DNA of 64,000 bases, from the NCBI GenBank assembly GCA_963971535.1, contig OZ020593.1, forward strand, positions 40,827,766 through 40,891,765. The letters run 5' to 3'. This DNA is from Notolepis coatsorum. Lineage: Eukaryota; Chordata; Actinopteri; Aulopiformes; Paralepididae. Made by a program: the position numbers and the translations under genes. The notes below the pieces were generated by a model. That model saw only the letters and a list, made by a program, of their open reading frames with translations. It made no database searches and was not told the DNA's origin. Of this stretch, positions 11,675 to 24,863 are shown in pieces (the stretch's first letter is position 1; each line of letters starts with the position of its first letter).

Positions 11675-12147
11675 AAAAAAAAATGTATCTACTTTTTCTC
11701 CTATTTTTCTTGTATTTTCCTCCCATCCCAATTTAGTCATTATGCCAATTCCCCCTTCCCCTTCCTGGTCGTTGCACACATTTGCCCCCTACTTGCCGGT
11801 CTAGGGAGCCCTGAATTCTATCGCATGCTTCCTCCGATACATGGGAGACAGCCAGCAGCCTCTTTTCACCTGGCAGCGAGGACTCTCATTGGGTGAGTGT
11901 AACACGTGGGAGGGCACACTACCTCACCCAGATCCCTTCTTCGCTGTGCAGGCGCCCTGACCGACCTGTAGGAGTCGCTGTTTACAACGACCAGAATGCC
12001 ACCCATCGGCTTCCCTCCCGCTGACACTGCCAATTGTGTCAGTATGACGACCGGCCAAGCCGGAGGCACCGCTGACAGCTGGATTCGATACCAGTGTCTC
12101 TGCGGTGGTGGACGCACGCTTAGTCCGCTGCGCTACCCGGCCGCCCT
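11675..12147 (-). mobile_element. tRNA-derived SINE, type 1, reverse orientation
   Basis: On the - strand it begins with a tRNA-like head: A-box-like TAGCGCAGCGG and B-box-like GGTATCGAATCC. A long conserved body follows (GACCGACCTGTAGGAGTCGC on the + strand), then a tail with ATTGGGATGGGAGG-like sequence. The flanks CTGATT/CTGATTT hint at a target duplication. It may belong to the V-SINE-like vertebrate families; I cannot confirm that here. Confidence 0.75.
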
Positions 12148-12453
12148 GATTTAATTGTTTTGATTGTTTATTCACATCCTCTCTAGTTGTTTCCAAGGCT
12201 ACAGCTACTTAATGAACTTTAATGCTGATTTCAGAGAGAGAATGAATGAGTAAATTAATCAACAGATACCTCATTGATCTCCTAGTGGAGCTCTCCTAGA
12301 TCGGCCTGTAGTATCAGATACCTCATTGATCTCCCCGAGGAGCTAGCCTTGATTAGCCTCCTTTTTATAGTATCGTGACATGGCAGCAGCCACCATTTGA
12401 CATAAGAGTCAGTGCTGTAGTGTGTCTGACGGTCTCTGCTGTCTCTCCCTCAG

Positions 12454-12788
12454 GTCAACGAGCTCGTAGACTGCAGGGACGTGACCATCGGCGCCTGGTT
12501 CGAGGCCTGCATTGACGCAGTGACGCGCCCCCCCAAAGAACAGACACCCCCGACCAAGGGCAAGGTGGGCCGGCCCAGCAAAAGGACTAATGGCAAGCTG
12601 GAGGCCGAGCCGGGCCAGACGACCACGGACAGTAACGGGAATAACATTGTGTTGAACTTGGACAGTGGTGGAGCCTCCACCTCCCAAACAGACTCTACAA
12701 CAGACTCAGCCAAAGGCTCCACGCCTCCAGCCACAGTGGAGGCCAAGGAGAGGGAGGAGGACGTCATTTACCACATTAAATATGATGA
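12454..12788 (+). CDS. uhrf2: UHRF2 exon (probable exon 3): first Tudor subdomain
   Basis: Acceptor CTCCCTCAG precedes GTC; the donor is GTAAGT at 12789, leaving two bases (GA) of a split Asp codon. The protein begins VNELVDCRDVTIGAWFEA, the first Tudor barrel; the Phe in AWFEA is one expected aromatic-cage residue for H3K9me3. A long loop of about 75 residues follows, rich in Pro, Lys, Ser and Thr, with the basic motif KVGRPSKRTNGK, which has a GRP core like an AT-hook. Human UHRF2 also has KRTNG here, but UHRF1 has a much shorter loop. The exon ends EEDVIYHIKYD, which supplies two further cage tyrosines. AT-hook function is only inferred from the motif. Confidence 0.93.
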
Positions 12789-13230
12789 GTAAGTCACTAA
12801 GTCAGGGTCATGATGGTGTGGTGAGTGGCTGTTATGATACCAGCTGAATATGCTGCGGGGTGGAGGGGAATACTAAACACGCGTTGTTAAACGATGAAAT
12901 TCAGCGCTACTCCTTCCTTCCCCCGGAGACGTCATCATCACCGTGGTGCCTCTGGTAACTGCACGCTGTCTTAATACGCAAGCGGACATGATCTGCATTG
13001 TATCAGCATTGTGCTGTTTTGTTTTTGGTCTGCTTTGATTTGTTCTCCCACACACGCACAATTTAACCCAAATCACCCTCCACACCCTGGGTGGTGAGAC
13101 ACTCTTTAGGGTGGCAAGCTGCAAATACTTCGAATCGGAGTGGTGCGTCTGTGTGTGTATATATGTGTTTTTTTTGTGTGTGTGGAATGAGTATGTATGC
13201 ATGTGTACACCTGCATACACACTATCTATT

Positions 13231-13471
13231 TGAGGCGGCCCACCACAATGTCAATTGGTAAAGCGCTACATCTTTATGGTACAATCGCTTTATGGTTTAT
13301 TCCTCACATTCACCCATTCACTCACACATTCAGACACCGACGGCTCATCTGGGAGCAGTTAAGTGTCTTGCTCAAGGACACTTCGACACACTGCTGGGAG
13401 GAGCCAGTATCGAACCAGAAACCTTCGGATTACCAGATGACAAGCTCTACCTCCTGAGCCACTGTCGCCCC
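13231..13471 (-). mobile_element. tRNA-derived SINE, type 2, reverse orientation
   Basis: Read on the - strand it starts GGGGCGACAGTGGCTCAGGA with a B-box-like GGTTCGATACTGG. The downstream part GTGTCCTTGAGCAAGACACT is the L2-related segment found in many teleost SINEs. Two visible tRNA-promoter boxes and the body order support the call. Confidence 0.75.
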
Positions 13472-13532
13472 AATACAGGACATCAGTATTGATCGTACCA
13501 TATTGATTTATTATTACTTTCTTTTACTCTGA

Positions 13533-13768
13533 ATAGCCCCTCCCCTTGCACACACAGTCACATGCTCTGTGAATAGCCCCTCCCATTGCACAGAGTCACA
13601 TGCTCTGTGAATAGCCCCTCCCCTTGCACACACAGTCACATGCTCTGTGAATAGCCCCTCCCCTTGCACACACAGTCACATGCTCTGTGAATAGCCCCTC
13701 CCCTTGCACACACAGTCACATGCTCTGTGAATAGCCCCTCCCCTTGCACACACAGTCACATGCTCTGC
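13533..13768. repeat. 40-bp minisatellite (about 6 copies)
   Basis: Units built on GAATAGCCCCTCCCCTTGCA then CACACAGTCACATGCTCTGT. The second unit has CATTGCACAGAG in place of the longer form. Confidence 0.95.
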
Positions 13769-14270
13769 TGAATCAAGATCAGAGGAAATGAGAGGAACGC
13801 AAAATGTGAAATTAGTGAAATTAGAACTTGAGATACATATTCAATAACAGGGTACCATTTTCTGGAAGAGGAAAAGCTTGTAAGATAGAGCAGGTATATC
13901 CTATCTGGACAAACATCTCAAGCAGTGCACTATTCAACCTGATTTAACTTTTTGATTATGAGCAGAAGTCATGCTTACCATTGCTGTGTACGATTAAGTC
14001 GGAGTAGCGATGGTGATATTGATGGCAATATCTGGCCATTTTAAGTCAGGAAATACACACAGAGAGTAAGTGCAAAATGTATGAAGCCACGACTGTGCAG
14101 GAAAACCAGCTCTATTACTGTCTGAGGCCTTAACTTCCCTTGAGTAACCGCAAAAATAAATCAATGGATTGGACACACAAATGAACATACTGAAAAATGT
14201 AAGGTATACCTGTCCTAGCACACAAGTGTTTCCTCTTCCAGAAAACAGCTACTTGGCTTGTTATTAAATA

Positions 14271-14471
14271 AATTTTTTTTTTAGTTTTTAAAGATTTATT
14301 TTAGCGTTTTTACAGCTTCATTTAATTGGCCATACAAGACCGACAGAGGAGAGGGAGAACGGGAGAAGATGTGGGGAGGACATGCGACAAATCATCTCTG
14401 GGAGCGGGAGGCAAACCCGGGACGGCCGCGTAGGTGTGCGAGGCACTATGCGGTGCACCACGAGGGCGCCC
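14271..14471 (-). mobile_element. tRNA-derived SINE, type 3, reverse orientation
   Basis: On the - strand it starts GGGCGCCCTCGTGGTGCACC, with B-box-like CCCGGGTTTGCCTCCCG and a body containing TTTGTCGCATGTCCTCCCC, a phrase common in teleost SINEs. ATTAAATA flanks it on both sides (14263-14270 and 14472-14479), a likely target duplication. Confidence 0.75.
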
Positions 14472-14909
14472 ATTAAATACATATTTTAAGTTTACATTTT
14501 CAGTTTGTGAGTTAGTATTTCCAGTGGAGAACTTTATGTCCGTTCCACCATGAATAGATTTGAATGAGAAAGATCACTGTATATCTCTGCGTGTGTGCGT
14601 GCACCGTATTTTTGTGTGTACGGTGCAAGTATATGTGTGGAACGCGTATGTATGTATAGCCGTGCGGTGCGTATATATGTATCTGCGTATGCGTGTGTGT
14701 GTATGTGTGTCACCAATGGCGGGTGGGTTTGTAAAAAGAAAAAAAAAAGAAAACGCAAACCCCAGCTTTTCCTCCTCGCTTCTCAAGAGGATGAAGAGAG
14801 AGGGGGGGGGGGGGGTTGGTGCACAGTCTACACTGCAGCCAGTGCTACAATTTGGACTCACTCCCCCTCCCCCCCTCGCCTCCTCTAGCAAATTCATTCA
14901 GAAGCGGGC

Positions 14910-14923
14910 GTTTCCATGGTAAC
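14910..14923. promoter_or_regulatory. RFX X-box-like motif in a GC-richer block
   Basis: GTTTCCATGGTAAC is an almost perfect palindromic X-box. The surrounding 14880-15080 is richer in CG and CT than the rest of the intron. It might be an intronic enhancer or alternative start region; this is inference from motif and base content only. Confidence 0.3.
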
Positions 14924-15901
14924 CCGTGAGTTCTAGGGAGCGTTACCGCTCTCTCCTTCCTCGCCTTCCCTTCCGCTCTCTCTAATTGCCGCGAACATGC
15001 CTGGTGAGACAGGACCAGCTCAGAGTGCGTGGGTGTGTTTGTATGCATGTGTGTGTAACGGGAAGTCGCAGCAGAGAAGCAGCATCAGCGGGCATGTTGA
15101 GCGGTGCAATATACGTGGGTTTGAAAGAGGTAAAAATACTGCACAGGATTATTATTTGGTCTTGGGTAGTTTGCAGTGGGACGGGGAAATAGGCACTGGT
15201 GGAGGACATACGACTAGGACAGCTGGGTGTTGTCCTCTTCACATGCCAGTAGAGCTGTCCCCCTCCTGGTCGGTTAGTTAATGAATAGGTCGTCATGGTT
15301 GAATTTCCTGGAAAACTATAAGCTGATTTCTGGCATCGTCACAATAATATATTCACAAACCTGCTTTGGTTCATGTTTGCACTGTATTTATAAGACGCGA
15401 CGTCCCGCTATATTGCGTTTAGTTGCAGAGGTATATAATATAGGTATTATATAGTATTGCGAGACACATAAATGTATGGATTTTAAATGTGGTTTGGGGA
15501 CAGTCCTATGAGCCACTGTGATGAGCAGCAACTAGCCGTTTGTGTTCTTGTGGGACCACAGCTGCTTACAGCTAGCTACCCAAAATAGTCTTAAAGAACC
15601 CCTCAACTCAAATAATTTGTTTCTCCTGTTGGAGGCATGACTTTGGCGATACAGATTGTTATATGTGCAGAACTTCTCACCAGAGCACCTTTTTCACATT
15701 CTTCCCCTTCTCTGTACTTCCCTGATATCGGAGTTTCATGTGTGATGTCACCAATAGGTCGAACTCGGGGATTAAAGTTCTCCGTCCTACGACGGATTTC
15801 CGTCAATTTGATTCCAAGTCGTGACGTATTTTCCGTAAATTGGTTACCTGGTATAATATGATTTGTAGAGGCATACAATCTATTTTGATGTCGGTATTAG
15901 G

Positions 15902-16855
<954 letters not shown>

Positions 16856-17721
16856 GCGCATGGCACAGACACAGAGCCCTGCGAAGCCTGCATACAGTAA
16901 ACTAACTTGATCGTTAATCTAACTGTTGTCCTTGTATCTTTACGCTTATGAAAACGTTAAATAATATTTATAGGGTATAGCCTAGCCTACCCTTGTTTGG
17001 CCAATGGCCATAATAGCCTATTCTCAAATGGCTATCCGCTGTGGGCTATCTCAGTAGCCTATATCATATCATATTCCTATGTCTCCAAGGAATCGTGGGG
17101 CTCTGGGGAAGAAAGGTTGGGAACCCCTGCCCTGCTATAGCCTATCCTTTATAATGTTATAGGCTATTTTATTTACAGTAGTCTATTCATGATTTTTGCC
17201 ATAGCCGGTCTCAGTTATGCTGTGGCTGAGACGGATCAGGATTAATGAAGCTGCTAGGAGACTGCTTCTTTTAAGGCTACGAATTAAAGCCACGATTGAA
17301 AATAATGTACTTCCTTTCTTGACAATAGCCTATAACAATAATACGAGAGAGCATACAAGAACAATGAATCTCACTGCCATGTAGCCTACGCCATGTGTAG
17401 CCTGCCTAATATCAACTTGAACTTGAATTCCATCACGTCTGTGGGAGCTCACAAATAGGCACACAAGCCAATGTTATTAGGCCTAACTATATAGCCTTAG
17501 TTTTGTTTAGTTCCTTGTTCAAGTCATAAGCTTGTTCAGTTGTCACAATGTAAATAAAAACTTGCACTGAAAAGTTACAGTATGTAGATGGTTGATTATT
17601 TGTATGACAAAGTCAGAGTTAACCCTTGCAAAAAAAATCTGTTTTATTTAATTAATTGAAAACAGCATTGATATTACGTAAAAGCTAACAATAGAAAAGA
17701 TGTTCAAAATAATCTAGTTCC

Positions 17722-18474
17722 CTAAACACATTGGGTGCCGTGCATTGTACCCATCATTGGGTCCAGTCTGCCACAGCTGAAAGCCTATGGAGATGTGTAC
17801 CTTCTTTGCAGGGCTATAACTTTTTTAATATTATAGCTATATCGATATTACTATGGCCCATTCAACATCGGGTATCTATCGTTCCGGATGTGGGAACGTT
17901 ATATTTTTTCATTCATACATTGTTGTGTTAATACCGTTGAGAATATAAAATGTTTTTAAGGTTTTCTGATGTAATTCCAAAAACGCAAGTTATAGGCCCT
18001 GAAGCATAATATGATAGATTATTGATTGGCGTTTCAACACGCTATATTAAAAAATTCAAATGTATATGATCGGTATACATTATGCTTCATCATGCGTCAA
18101 GGAAGGGGGGGGGGGGGTCGTTTATAATTCCTTGATCGTCAGTAACGGCTTTATTTAGTATGGGTTGATACATTGTTCAGATGGATTGCCGTGAAATGAA
18201 TAAACAATCGGGCTGAAAATAACGTTATATTCCTCTTACCGTTCGCCGATGAGACTGGAGGAAAAATATTCCAATTATTTGACGTCGATCTGCTAGATCC
18301 ATTTCCCATTTGTATGACGTAATAAACGCCAAAATCATATAGATTATTGCGTTTCGAAAGCGATCCCATGCACTCGAGTGTTTGTCTGGACCCACGTAAC
18401 AAGATATTACTGCCGGAGGGATTTCCTCGATGCACCAGCGCCAATTATGACGTTGTTGGCGTCCAATGTGTTAA
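17722..18474 (+). mobile_element. TTAA-family (piggyBac-like) element
   Basis: Left end CTAAACACATTGGGTGCCG (TTAA worn to CTAA) and right end TTGGCGTCCAATGTGTTAA are inverted. The inside holds the family landmarks: GGGCTATAAC, ATCTATCGTTCCGGATGTGG, a G-run at 18106-18117 and TCGTCAGTAACGGC. Confidence 0.75.
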
Positions 18475-18775
18475 AACACTAACGCTATTAAATAAAAAAT
18501 ATACAGTGGAGGTTAACATAAGAATATGACTTGGCCTGAAAAAAATCAGTCTGGAGATTTCTTTTTTGCTTTAATCCTTGTGAACTGATCATGGTCCAAT
18601 ATGTGGTAACTTGACACCTTTACCTTCAGCTACACAGGAAGTTAAGTAAATGTTGAAAGAATATAAGCTGCAGACTTGGGAGTTCTTTTTAAATATCAGC
18701 TGGAGGGGATCTTTAACCAGCTATGTTTTCAGGTGATTGCAAAATAATGATTCATATGACCCTGAGCCGAGACCT

Positions 18776-19260
18776 TTTTTTTTTTGTATCCACTTTTTCT
18801 CCCATTTTCTATATTTTCTCCCATCCCAATTTCGTATCATCCAATTCAACCCTCCCCTGTCACGAACGCTGTTTATTGCCTCCCACAAGCCGGCTGCAAT
18901 GTGGACTAAGTCATACATAGCACAAGTCCCCTCCGGTACTTGAGGTAACAGCAGTCGCATCTTTTCACCTGCGCAGCTCGATCTCTCAGTGGCGAGGAGT
19001 AACGCGTGGGAGGCTCACGCTGCCCCCGACACTTCCTGATTCTACTGCGCAGGCGCACCAACCGACCTGTAGGAGTTGCTGTCCACAACGCCCGATCCCC
19101 ACCCATCAGTTTCCCACCCCCTAATACGGCCAATGTGTATTAGTATGAACGACCAGCTAAACTGAAAGCAATGTGGAGCGCTGGGTTCGAACAGGCGAGC
19201 CCAGCGTCTCTGCATTCGTGGCGAGCGCCTTGCCCACTACGCCACGTAGCCGCCCCCCCA
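18776..19260 (-). mobile_element. tRNA-derived SINE, type 1, reverse orientation
   Basis: Same family as 11675-12147, with body phrase GACCTGTAGGAGTTGCTGTC and a tRNA-like head whose B-box reads GGTTCGAAC on the + strand as GGGTTCGAACAGG. Perfect 11-base duplication AGCCGAGACCT at 18765-18775 and AGCCGAGACCT at 19261-19271. Confidence 0.88.
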
Positions 19261-21704
19261 AGCCGAGACCTCTTTTTTATGCCTCCGCGATGGTGCAGCT
19301 GTGGCCTGCATTATGTTTTCAGGCTGTCCGTCTGTCCATCCCATTCTCTCGTGAACGTGACATCACAGGAACACCTTGAGGGAATTTCTTCAAATTTGGC
19401 ACAAACATCCACCTGGACTCGAGGATGAACTGATTACATTTTGGTGGTATTTGGTGGTAGATACTATATTTGGATATTGTCAGGTATTTAGGGAAAAGAA
19501 CTTTGAAAAGACTGATTCATAGATGGGAAACAATATTAACTAGGCTATAGCCTATTTAGGTAACCATAAACTAACACATGTTAGTACATTTTAATTACAC
19601 CCACAAGAACCAAATACTGCTACAACTTCCATTGCATTGATTGTGTATAAATTAAAAGTTTTAAAACCATTCTGAAACCCGGCAAAAAAAAAACGTGTTG
19701 AGGCGGCTGACCTCCATGCATTGATACCACCACCCCAACACATCAAAAGCCAAAAACAGAGCACTGGCTACCGGTTGGCAGAGGCATTCAACCGTGAGTT
19801 GGTATTTCTGTGTTGTTTTTTGTTGTTCTCCATCTTTTTTTTTTGCATTTCCCTCATCACTTCCCACCCCCAGGATTCTGTCGTTGTCATCTTTGCCAGA
19901 ACATGTAGAGGTTGGGTCAGAATACGGCACTCACACACACATGCATATACAAACCCCCCTCCATTTCTCTCCACAGACATACATATACAAACACCCCCCC
20001 CCCCCCCCCCCCCCCTTCTCTCCACACACACAAATGCATGTATAATCCAAGGCATAAAACCAGTCCCTTGTCATAAATGAACCCACCTGTTTAGCATGAA
20101 GCGATTCTGGATGGTTTTGCAACTGAATGTAATGAGCTTGAAACCATAGAGGGTGGGATCCTCTCCACAGCTGTGTGTGTGTGTGTGTTTGTGTGGCTGG
20201 CTGGCTGCGTAACAAGCCTCTCAGATCTTGTTTTATGGTTCAGCTCTGGGCTCAGCCTCAAACACACCCGATATTTACGTTCTCGTAACGCGGAGAATGA
20301 TACCAATATAGACGTAAAATGTTTACTTATATTGCATTTTAATGCAATGTTTAATTTGTGCATTTCTCTCATATAGCTCTGTTTACCATCGCACAGGAGA
20401 GGCACAGATGGTATTTGTCGAGTCGTTTGTGATTATGCCAAATAATGTTGTCATTCACATGTTGTCATTTACAGCATCTTAAAGCTGTGATGGTTTCATT
20501 TGCTTGGCCAGGGATGGGTCTATGGTGGCATCATCATCAAACCTCTGTGTTGAATAACTTATGTCACCTCATAAAACCCATTAAAACAACATTCTCTAAT
20601 TTCAGTAGTAAATGGGTGAGGTACTGTATTAAGTATGTCTGCCCCATAGAACTATATAAAAACTAGGAAGATGCGTATCACTTTGCTCCACCCACTCACC
20701 ACTTTCAGAATGCTTTCAGAATGCTTTCAAAATGGCAGTGAAAAGGCCATTATTGGCACTGATATTGTGGGCCCAAGTTGTCTCATAAATGTTGTTGAGG
20801 TGGAGGGCAGTGATGACTTCCATTGAGCTACACCATCAAGGGACTTTTTCAACATTGCACCATGTGTGGTGCTGCAACATTAGTCTGTTTAATATATCCT
20901 ATATACAGTACCGTGGTTCTGTCCTTCTGTCATTCTGTATGCACCAGCCATAACTTCTACTGTTCTGATATAACATTGCACATAGGCTGAAGTATTCTAT
21001 TTGAATTAATTTCCCAGCGAAATCAATAATGATGGTAAACATAAATGCAAGAGGGCACTACACAGATTCAAGATTCAAGAGGTTTATTCATCACATACAT
21101 ACACAAGACATAATAGTGAAATGAAGGTGGCCATGCCCGCTTTGATTGTGCAGAAAATACAAATAATAATAGAATAAAATAGAATAGAAATACAATAGAC
21201 ATGATAAAAGTACTAAGATAAAATACAAAAGGTAATGAGTTCTATGTACACTGCTATACAATATACAGTTACTCTTTCACTATGCTATCCTAACTATACA
21301 AAAACATCCAGTTATGTTATGCACAAAGCCTGAGCCTCACCTAGACTCCTGTAATCAGATCAGCCCATATTGGAATATTATTTTCCCAGCGAAACTATTA
21401 GTTACATCAATATTGCGCTTTCAGAACAGTTCATATTTGTAGGTTATGTAGCCTATTTATTGTTCCTTATATGGCCAATTGTCCTCTGTCATCTTGTTAT
21501 ATGCCCATGAAATCTAGTGATCTATGCACAAAATCAAAGAAATCGTATTACAACTAAATGTATTTGCGAACGTTGGGCAACGTTGTGTTTTAAAGGTGAA
21601 GTAGGCCTACTTTGAAAGTTCACTATAGATGAGATTTCTTTTAACTTTATTCACAAGTGAAATACAAACACTTGTGTGAATTTAAGAGACCATTCACTAC
21701 TCTA

Positions 21705-22034
21705 AGGCCTAACAAAATTAATAGTTGGTTTCAGGTTGCCGACCGACCCTGCCGATTTAGGTGCGACCCAATATATTTTATGAGTTTTTAGAATTTTTTT
21801 TTAATAAAGTTTCATAGAAATCTTAGTCAAACATTTAGTATTATGGATATTAAACATGTTGGCAGAGTACATGCATCCATGTTGTTGTGAACATTTTAAT
21901 TAAATAAAGAAATTCCCTATCCATAGTCGCCGTGGGAAAGAATAAAATAAAAAAATAAAATAAAATAAATTCCCTACCTACCCATGGCCAAACTGACAAC
22001 CAACCTGAAACCAACTATTAATTTTGTTAGGCCT
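21705..22034. mobile_element. 330-bp MITE with 34-bp perfect inverted ends
   Basis: It begins AGGCCTAACAAAATTAATAG and ends with the exact inverse CTATTAATTTTGTTAGGCCT; the arms continue through GTTGGTTTCAGGTTG. The interior is AT-rich. Superfamily not determined. Confidence 0.85.
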
Positions 22035-22541
22035 AAGTAGAATGTGGTGCATTATCACCTGCACCGCTGTGGTTCATAAACGGAGACATTCCAGTGGTGA
22101 CCAGTGATCTTTGGGAAACGATCCGGTTGTTTTGAACGGCTCTCTGGTGGGAACGAAGGGAACTGAATCTCTGGGAGAAAAGCCGTTCTGGGTGTGTGAT
22201 TTGGGATGGATGACATTGTAGTGGAAACAAGACTGAATGGTTCAGACTTCTTGCTTGATTAGACTCATGTTTTAACTTCCAGACCTGTCCTGTGTAACCG
22301 TAAATAGTATACCAATTAAATATTAATTAAATGTAATTCATATTAGATTAGTATAAATGTGTATGTGTTGCTATTTGTGTTGTGTTAATTGATTCAATAG
22401 CCCACAAAGCCTGCCGCTAGCTCTGTTCTGCTTTCTGCACTGATAAACCAAGTAAAAAAAGAAAAAGGGTCAAATGAAGTCGTTCATCAGCGGCTCTTGG
22501 AAAGGAATGGAGCTACATGATCCGGCTCCCTTAGGAGAACC

Positions 22542-23554
22542 TTAGGCCATGTCCAGACTAAAAGGATTTTGGTCGTTTTAGGCAAAGTATTTGATCGTTT
22601 GCATCGTTCTGCCACACGGAACTGCATTTTGGCAGCCTGATGTTGTGGGACTTGTACAGCACTTTGTTCAACTTTGTCAGTGCTGTAAAGTTTAAACCTT
22701 TTTAAATCTTAGACAAACTAAACACTTTGCTTCCATGAAATATTGTAAGCCGTCATTTGAGGCTTTATAAAAGCAGCACAATGAACACAAATCTGTCAGT
22801 GCCGAGTCCGACCTCATCTTAAATAACAAACAGCATTGCTTGTTGTAATTAACAAAGAGAGGCAGAGTTGATTTGGCAAAAAATAAATAAAATCATATAT
22901 ATATATATATATTTTCATAATCGAATTTTATTTTCATATTTGAATCCCATGCCCATCGAACGAAGCTTCGAAGTATTTAAGACAGCCCTATATTGTTCCA
23001 TAGCATACGCCGCCCTTCAGTTGATCATGACAAATCCTCTCTTACCTTGACGATTAAAAAGCCTCCATAATTTAGTAAATAAAGGCTTTATTTATTAAAG
23101 CTGTAGCCAGCCAGCTAGCATTGATGCTATTCAAAATGCTATCCACATTAGCTAAATAGCTAACCAACTAAATACAATAGACAGTGGTATTCCTGAGGTA
23201 ACGTTTGCTAGTCGAAATGACTGGACACACACAGGGACAAGTTAAACATCAATCAATTAATTTATTCCAACAGGTAGTTTGAGCTGCATGTGAGCCGTGG
23301 TCTTTCTCTCCTCTCCTTTGGAAAACGAGTAGCTCGAAAAGCACAGAACCGGCCGACACAAGTTAAGCTGCTAGCAACAGACACTATAACACTTCCGGTC
23401 GGGGGTTTTCAAAATAAAAGAAACAGGAAAGACATTTATTTTGTAAATTTGTGGCATGCACTTATTATCTTGAGACGTTTTCATTTTTACGGAAACCTTA
23501 AAACGAAACGAAAACTAAACAAATCAAAATCGTTTTAGGCTGGACACAGCCTTA
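22542..23554. mobile_element. Probable DNA transposon, GTCCAG ends, with a nested fragment
   Basis: Left TTAGGCCATGTCCAGACTAA and right CTGGACACAGCCTTAA are inverted with some mismatches, as are the flanking GATTTTGG/CAAAATCG parts. Inside, about 22640-22990 is the right part of the element family seen whole at 31147-31483. Confidence 0.5.
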
Positions 23555-23965
23555 ATCACCATCACTAGCAGTAACCAGATGGGTAGGCATCTCTCTGAGT
23601 GTCCTTCTAGTATTCTTGATTCAGTTCTATACCCTAGGCCTGGGCTATAGCTTACCGTCAGTGTTTAAACGTTTTCTTTCAGTTGTAAGTTATGCATTTC
23701 ACCTCCCAATAACTGCAAGCTATAGATATTGCAGACATCCAGGGATCAATTAGCTTGATACTATCTTCCTCTGCCATGTTCCAATCATAGGCTGCTTACC
23801 TTTCAATTGCAAATGTTTCAAGGACAGAAACAGCCAGGCTCCCCAAGAGATACATTATGCACATTACGACAGGACTGAGCCATTAACTCCACAATTGTTT
23901 CAATTGCAAATCGATCTCGGTCGAGGGGGAGTGAAATCTGTCATAAACAACTTGCGAGGTGTTTG

Positions 23966-24863
23966 TTAAAGGTCCCATGCATTATAAATGGCCTTTTCCA
24001 GTGTTTAGCATTGTTTCCTAGCAATGGGGGATTATATCAATGTGGTCTGTGTCGTTCATTATCATATTGACTCATCAGTCTAGTCTCGAGTTCACGAGAT
24101 CTTCCCTCACTCAACTAAGCCGTTCTGATTTGACGGTATTGCTGACGTGAATAAGGTACTGATTTGCAGTAACGCCCCCGCTATGGTTGTAGCGCATAGT
24201 GTAACCCGACACTTCCTCAAACGGGTTTTGACAGAGAGGCAGAGAACGAGAGAGGGAGGGAGAGAGAGAGAGAGGGACAGCGCGGTCCCCTCGCGCAGGA
24301 GTGTGTGTAAATGTATGTGCGTGCGCCGCGCGGATGGGTCTTCTCTCACACACACGGAGCATTTACACAGGTTGTGTGTAAATGCTCTGTGTGTCCCTCT
24401 CTATCTCTCTTTCTCCCTCTCTATCTCTCTCTCTCTCCCTCGCAGTCGGGAGCACTAGCTTATCACTGTCAAAATATCTTTGCGCATGCTCCCACGCGCA
24501 CGCCCGTATTCCGATCCATGCAATAATAATCACAAGGGTATATTGTCATTTGAAACAAGTTACCAATGCATTGTCCCGTGGGATTATGCCCCCCCGCGGC
24601 AAAATAAATTAGTCTCTCCCTCAATCTCTCTCTATCTCTCTCTGTGCCAGTCGCAGACTGTGTGGGTGGCTGTCACTTAAAGCGCCATCCAATAACAGCC
24701 TGAATTCCAAAGGGAGAAAAATTATGCTTTTGAGTACTTGATTAGAAATATAAAACAATGAATTTTTTTGAAAAAAAAACTTTCAGATGTGTTCCATAGA
24801 TTCACAGGAATTGTGTAAACTTGCCCAAATAGTGCAAGGAATAGCAATGCATGTCCCCTTTAA
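23966..24863. mobile_element. TTAA-flanked element, AGGGGACATGC ends, copy 1
   Basis: Left TTAAAGGTCCCATGCATTAT, right TGCATGTCCCCTTTAA: inverted ends with TTAA at both edges, as in piggyBac-like MITEs. It is colinear with 57505-58842 except for an AG/CT-rich middle and lacks the SINE found there. Confidence 0.82.

Larger units (their letters stand above)
9509..12453 (+). other. UHRF2 intron between probable exons 2 and 3: contents
   Basis: Apart from the hAT element, two (AC)n blocks and a SINE listed separately, I see mostly unique-looking sequence at 9509-9997 and 10770-11200, and a short imperfect duplication at 12255-12355 built on ATACCTCATTGATCTCC. Confidence 0.6.

Noticed and set aside
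12090-12147. tRNA gene from A-box and B-box matches
   Set aside because: The boxes are part of a SINE head that continues into a long body; no full cloverleaf was seen. The same holds for the heads at 13410, 19190, 29911, 36010, 47780 and 58630.
14986-15300. A short gene starting at ATGCCTGGTGAGACAGG in a GC-richer block
   Set aside because: No domain, no codon bias and no splice partners; the frames overlap on both strands.
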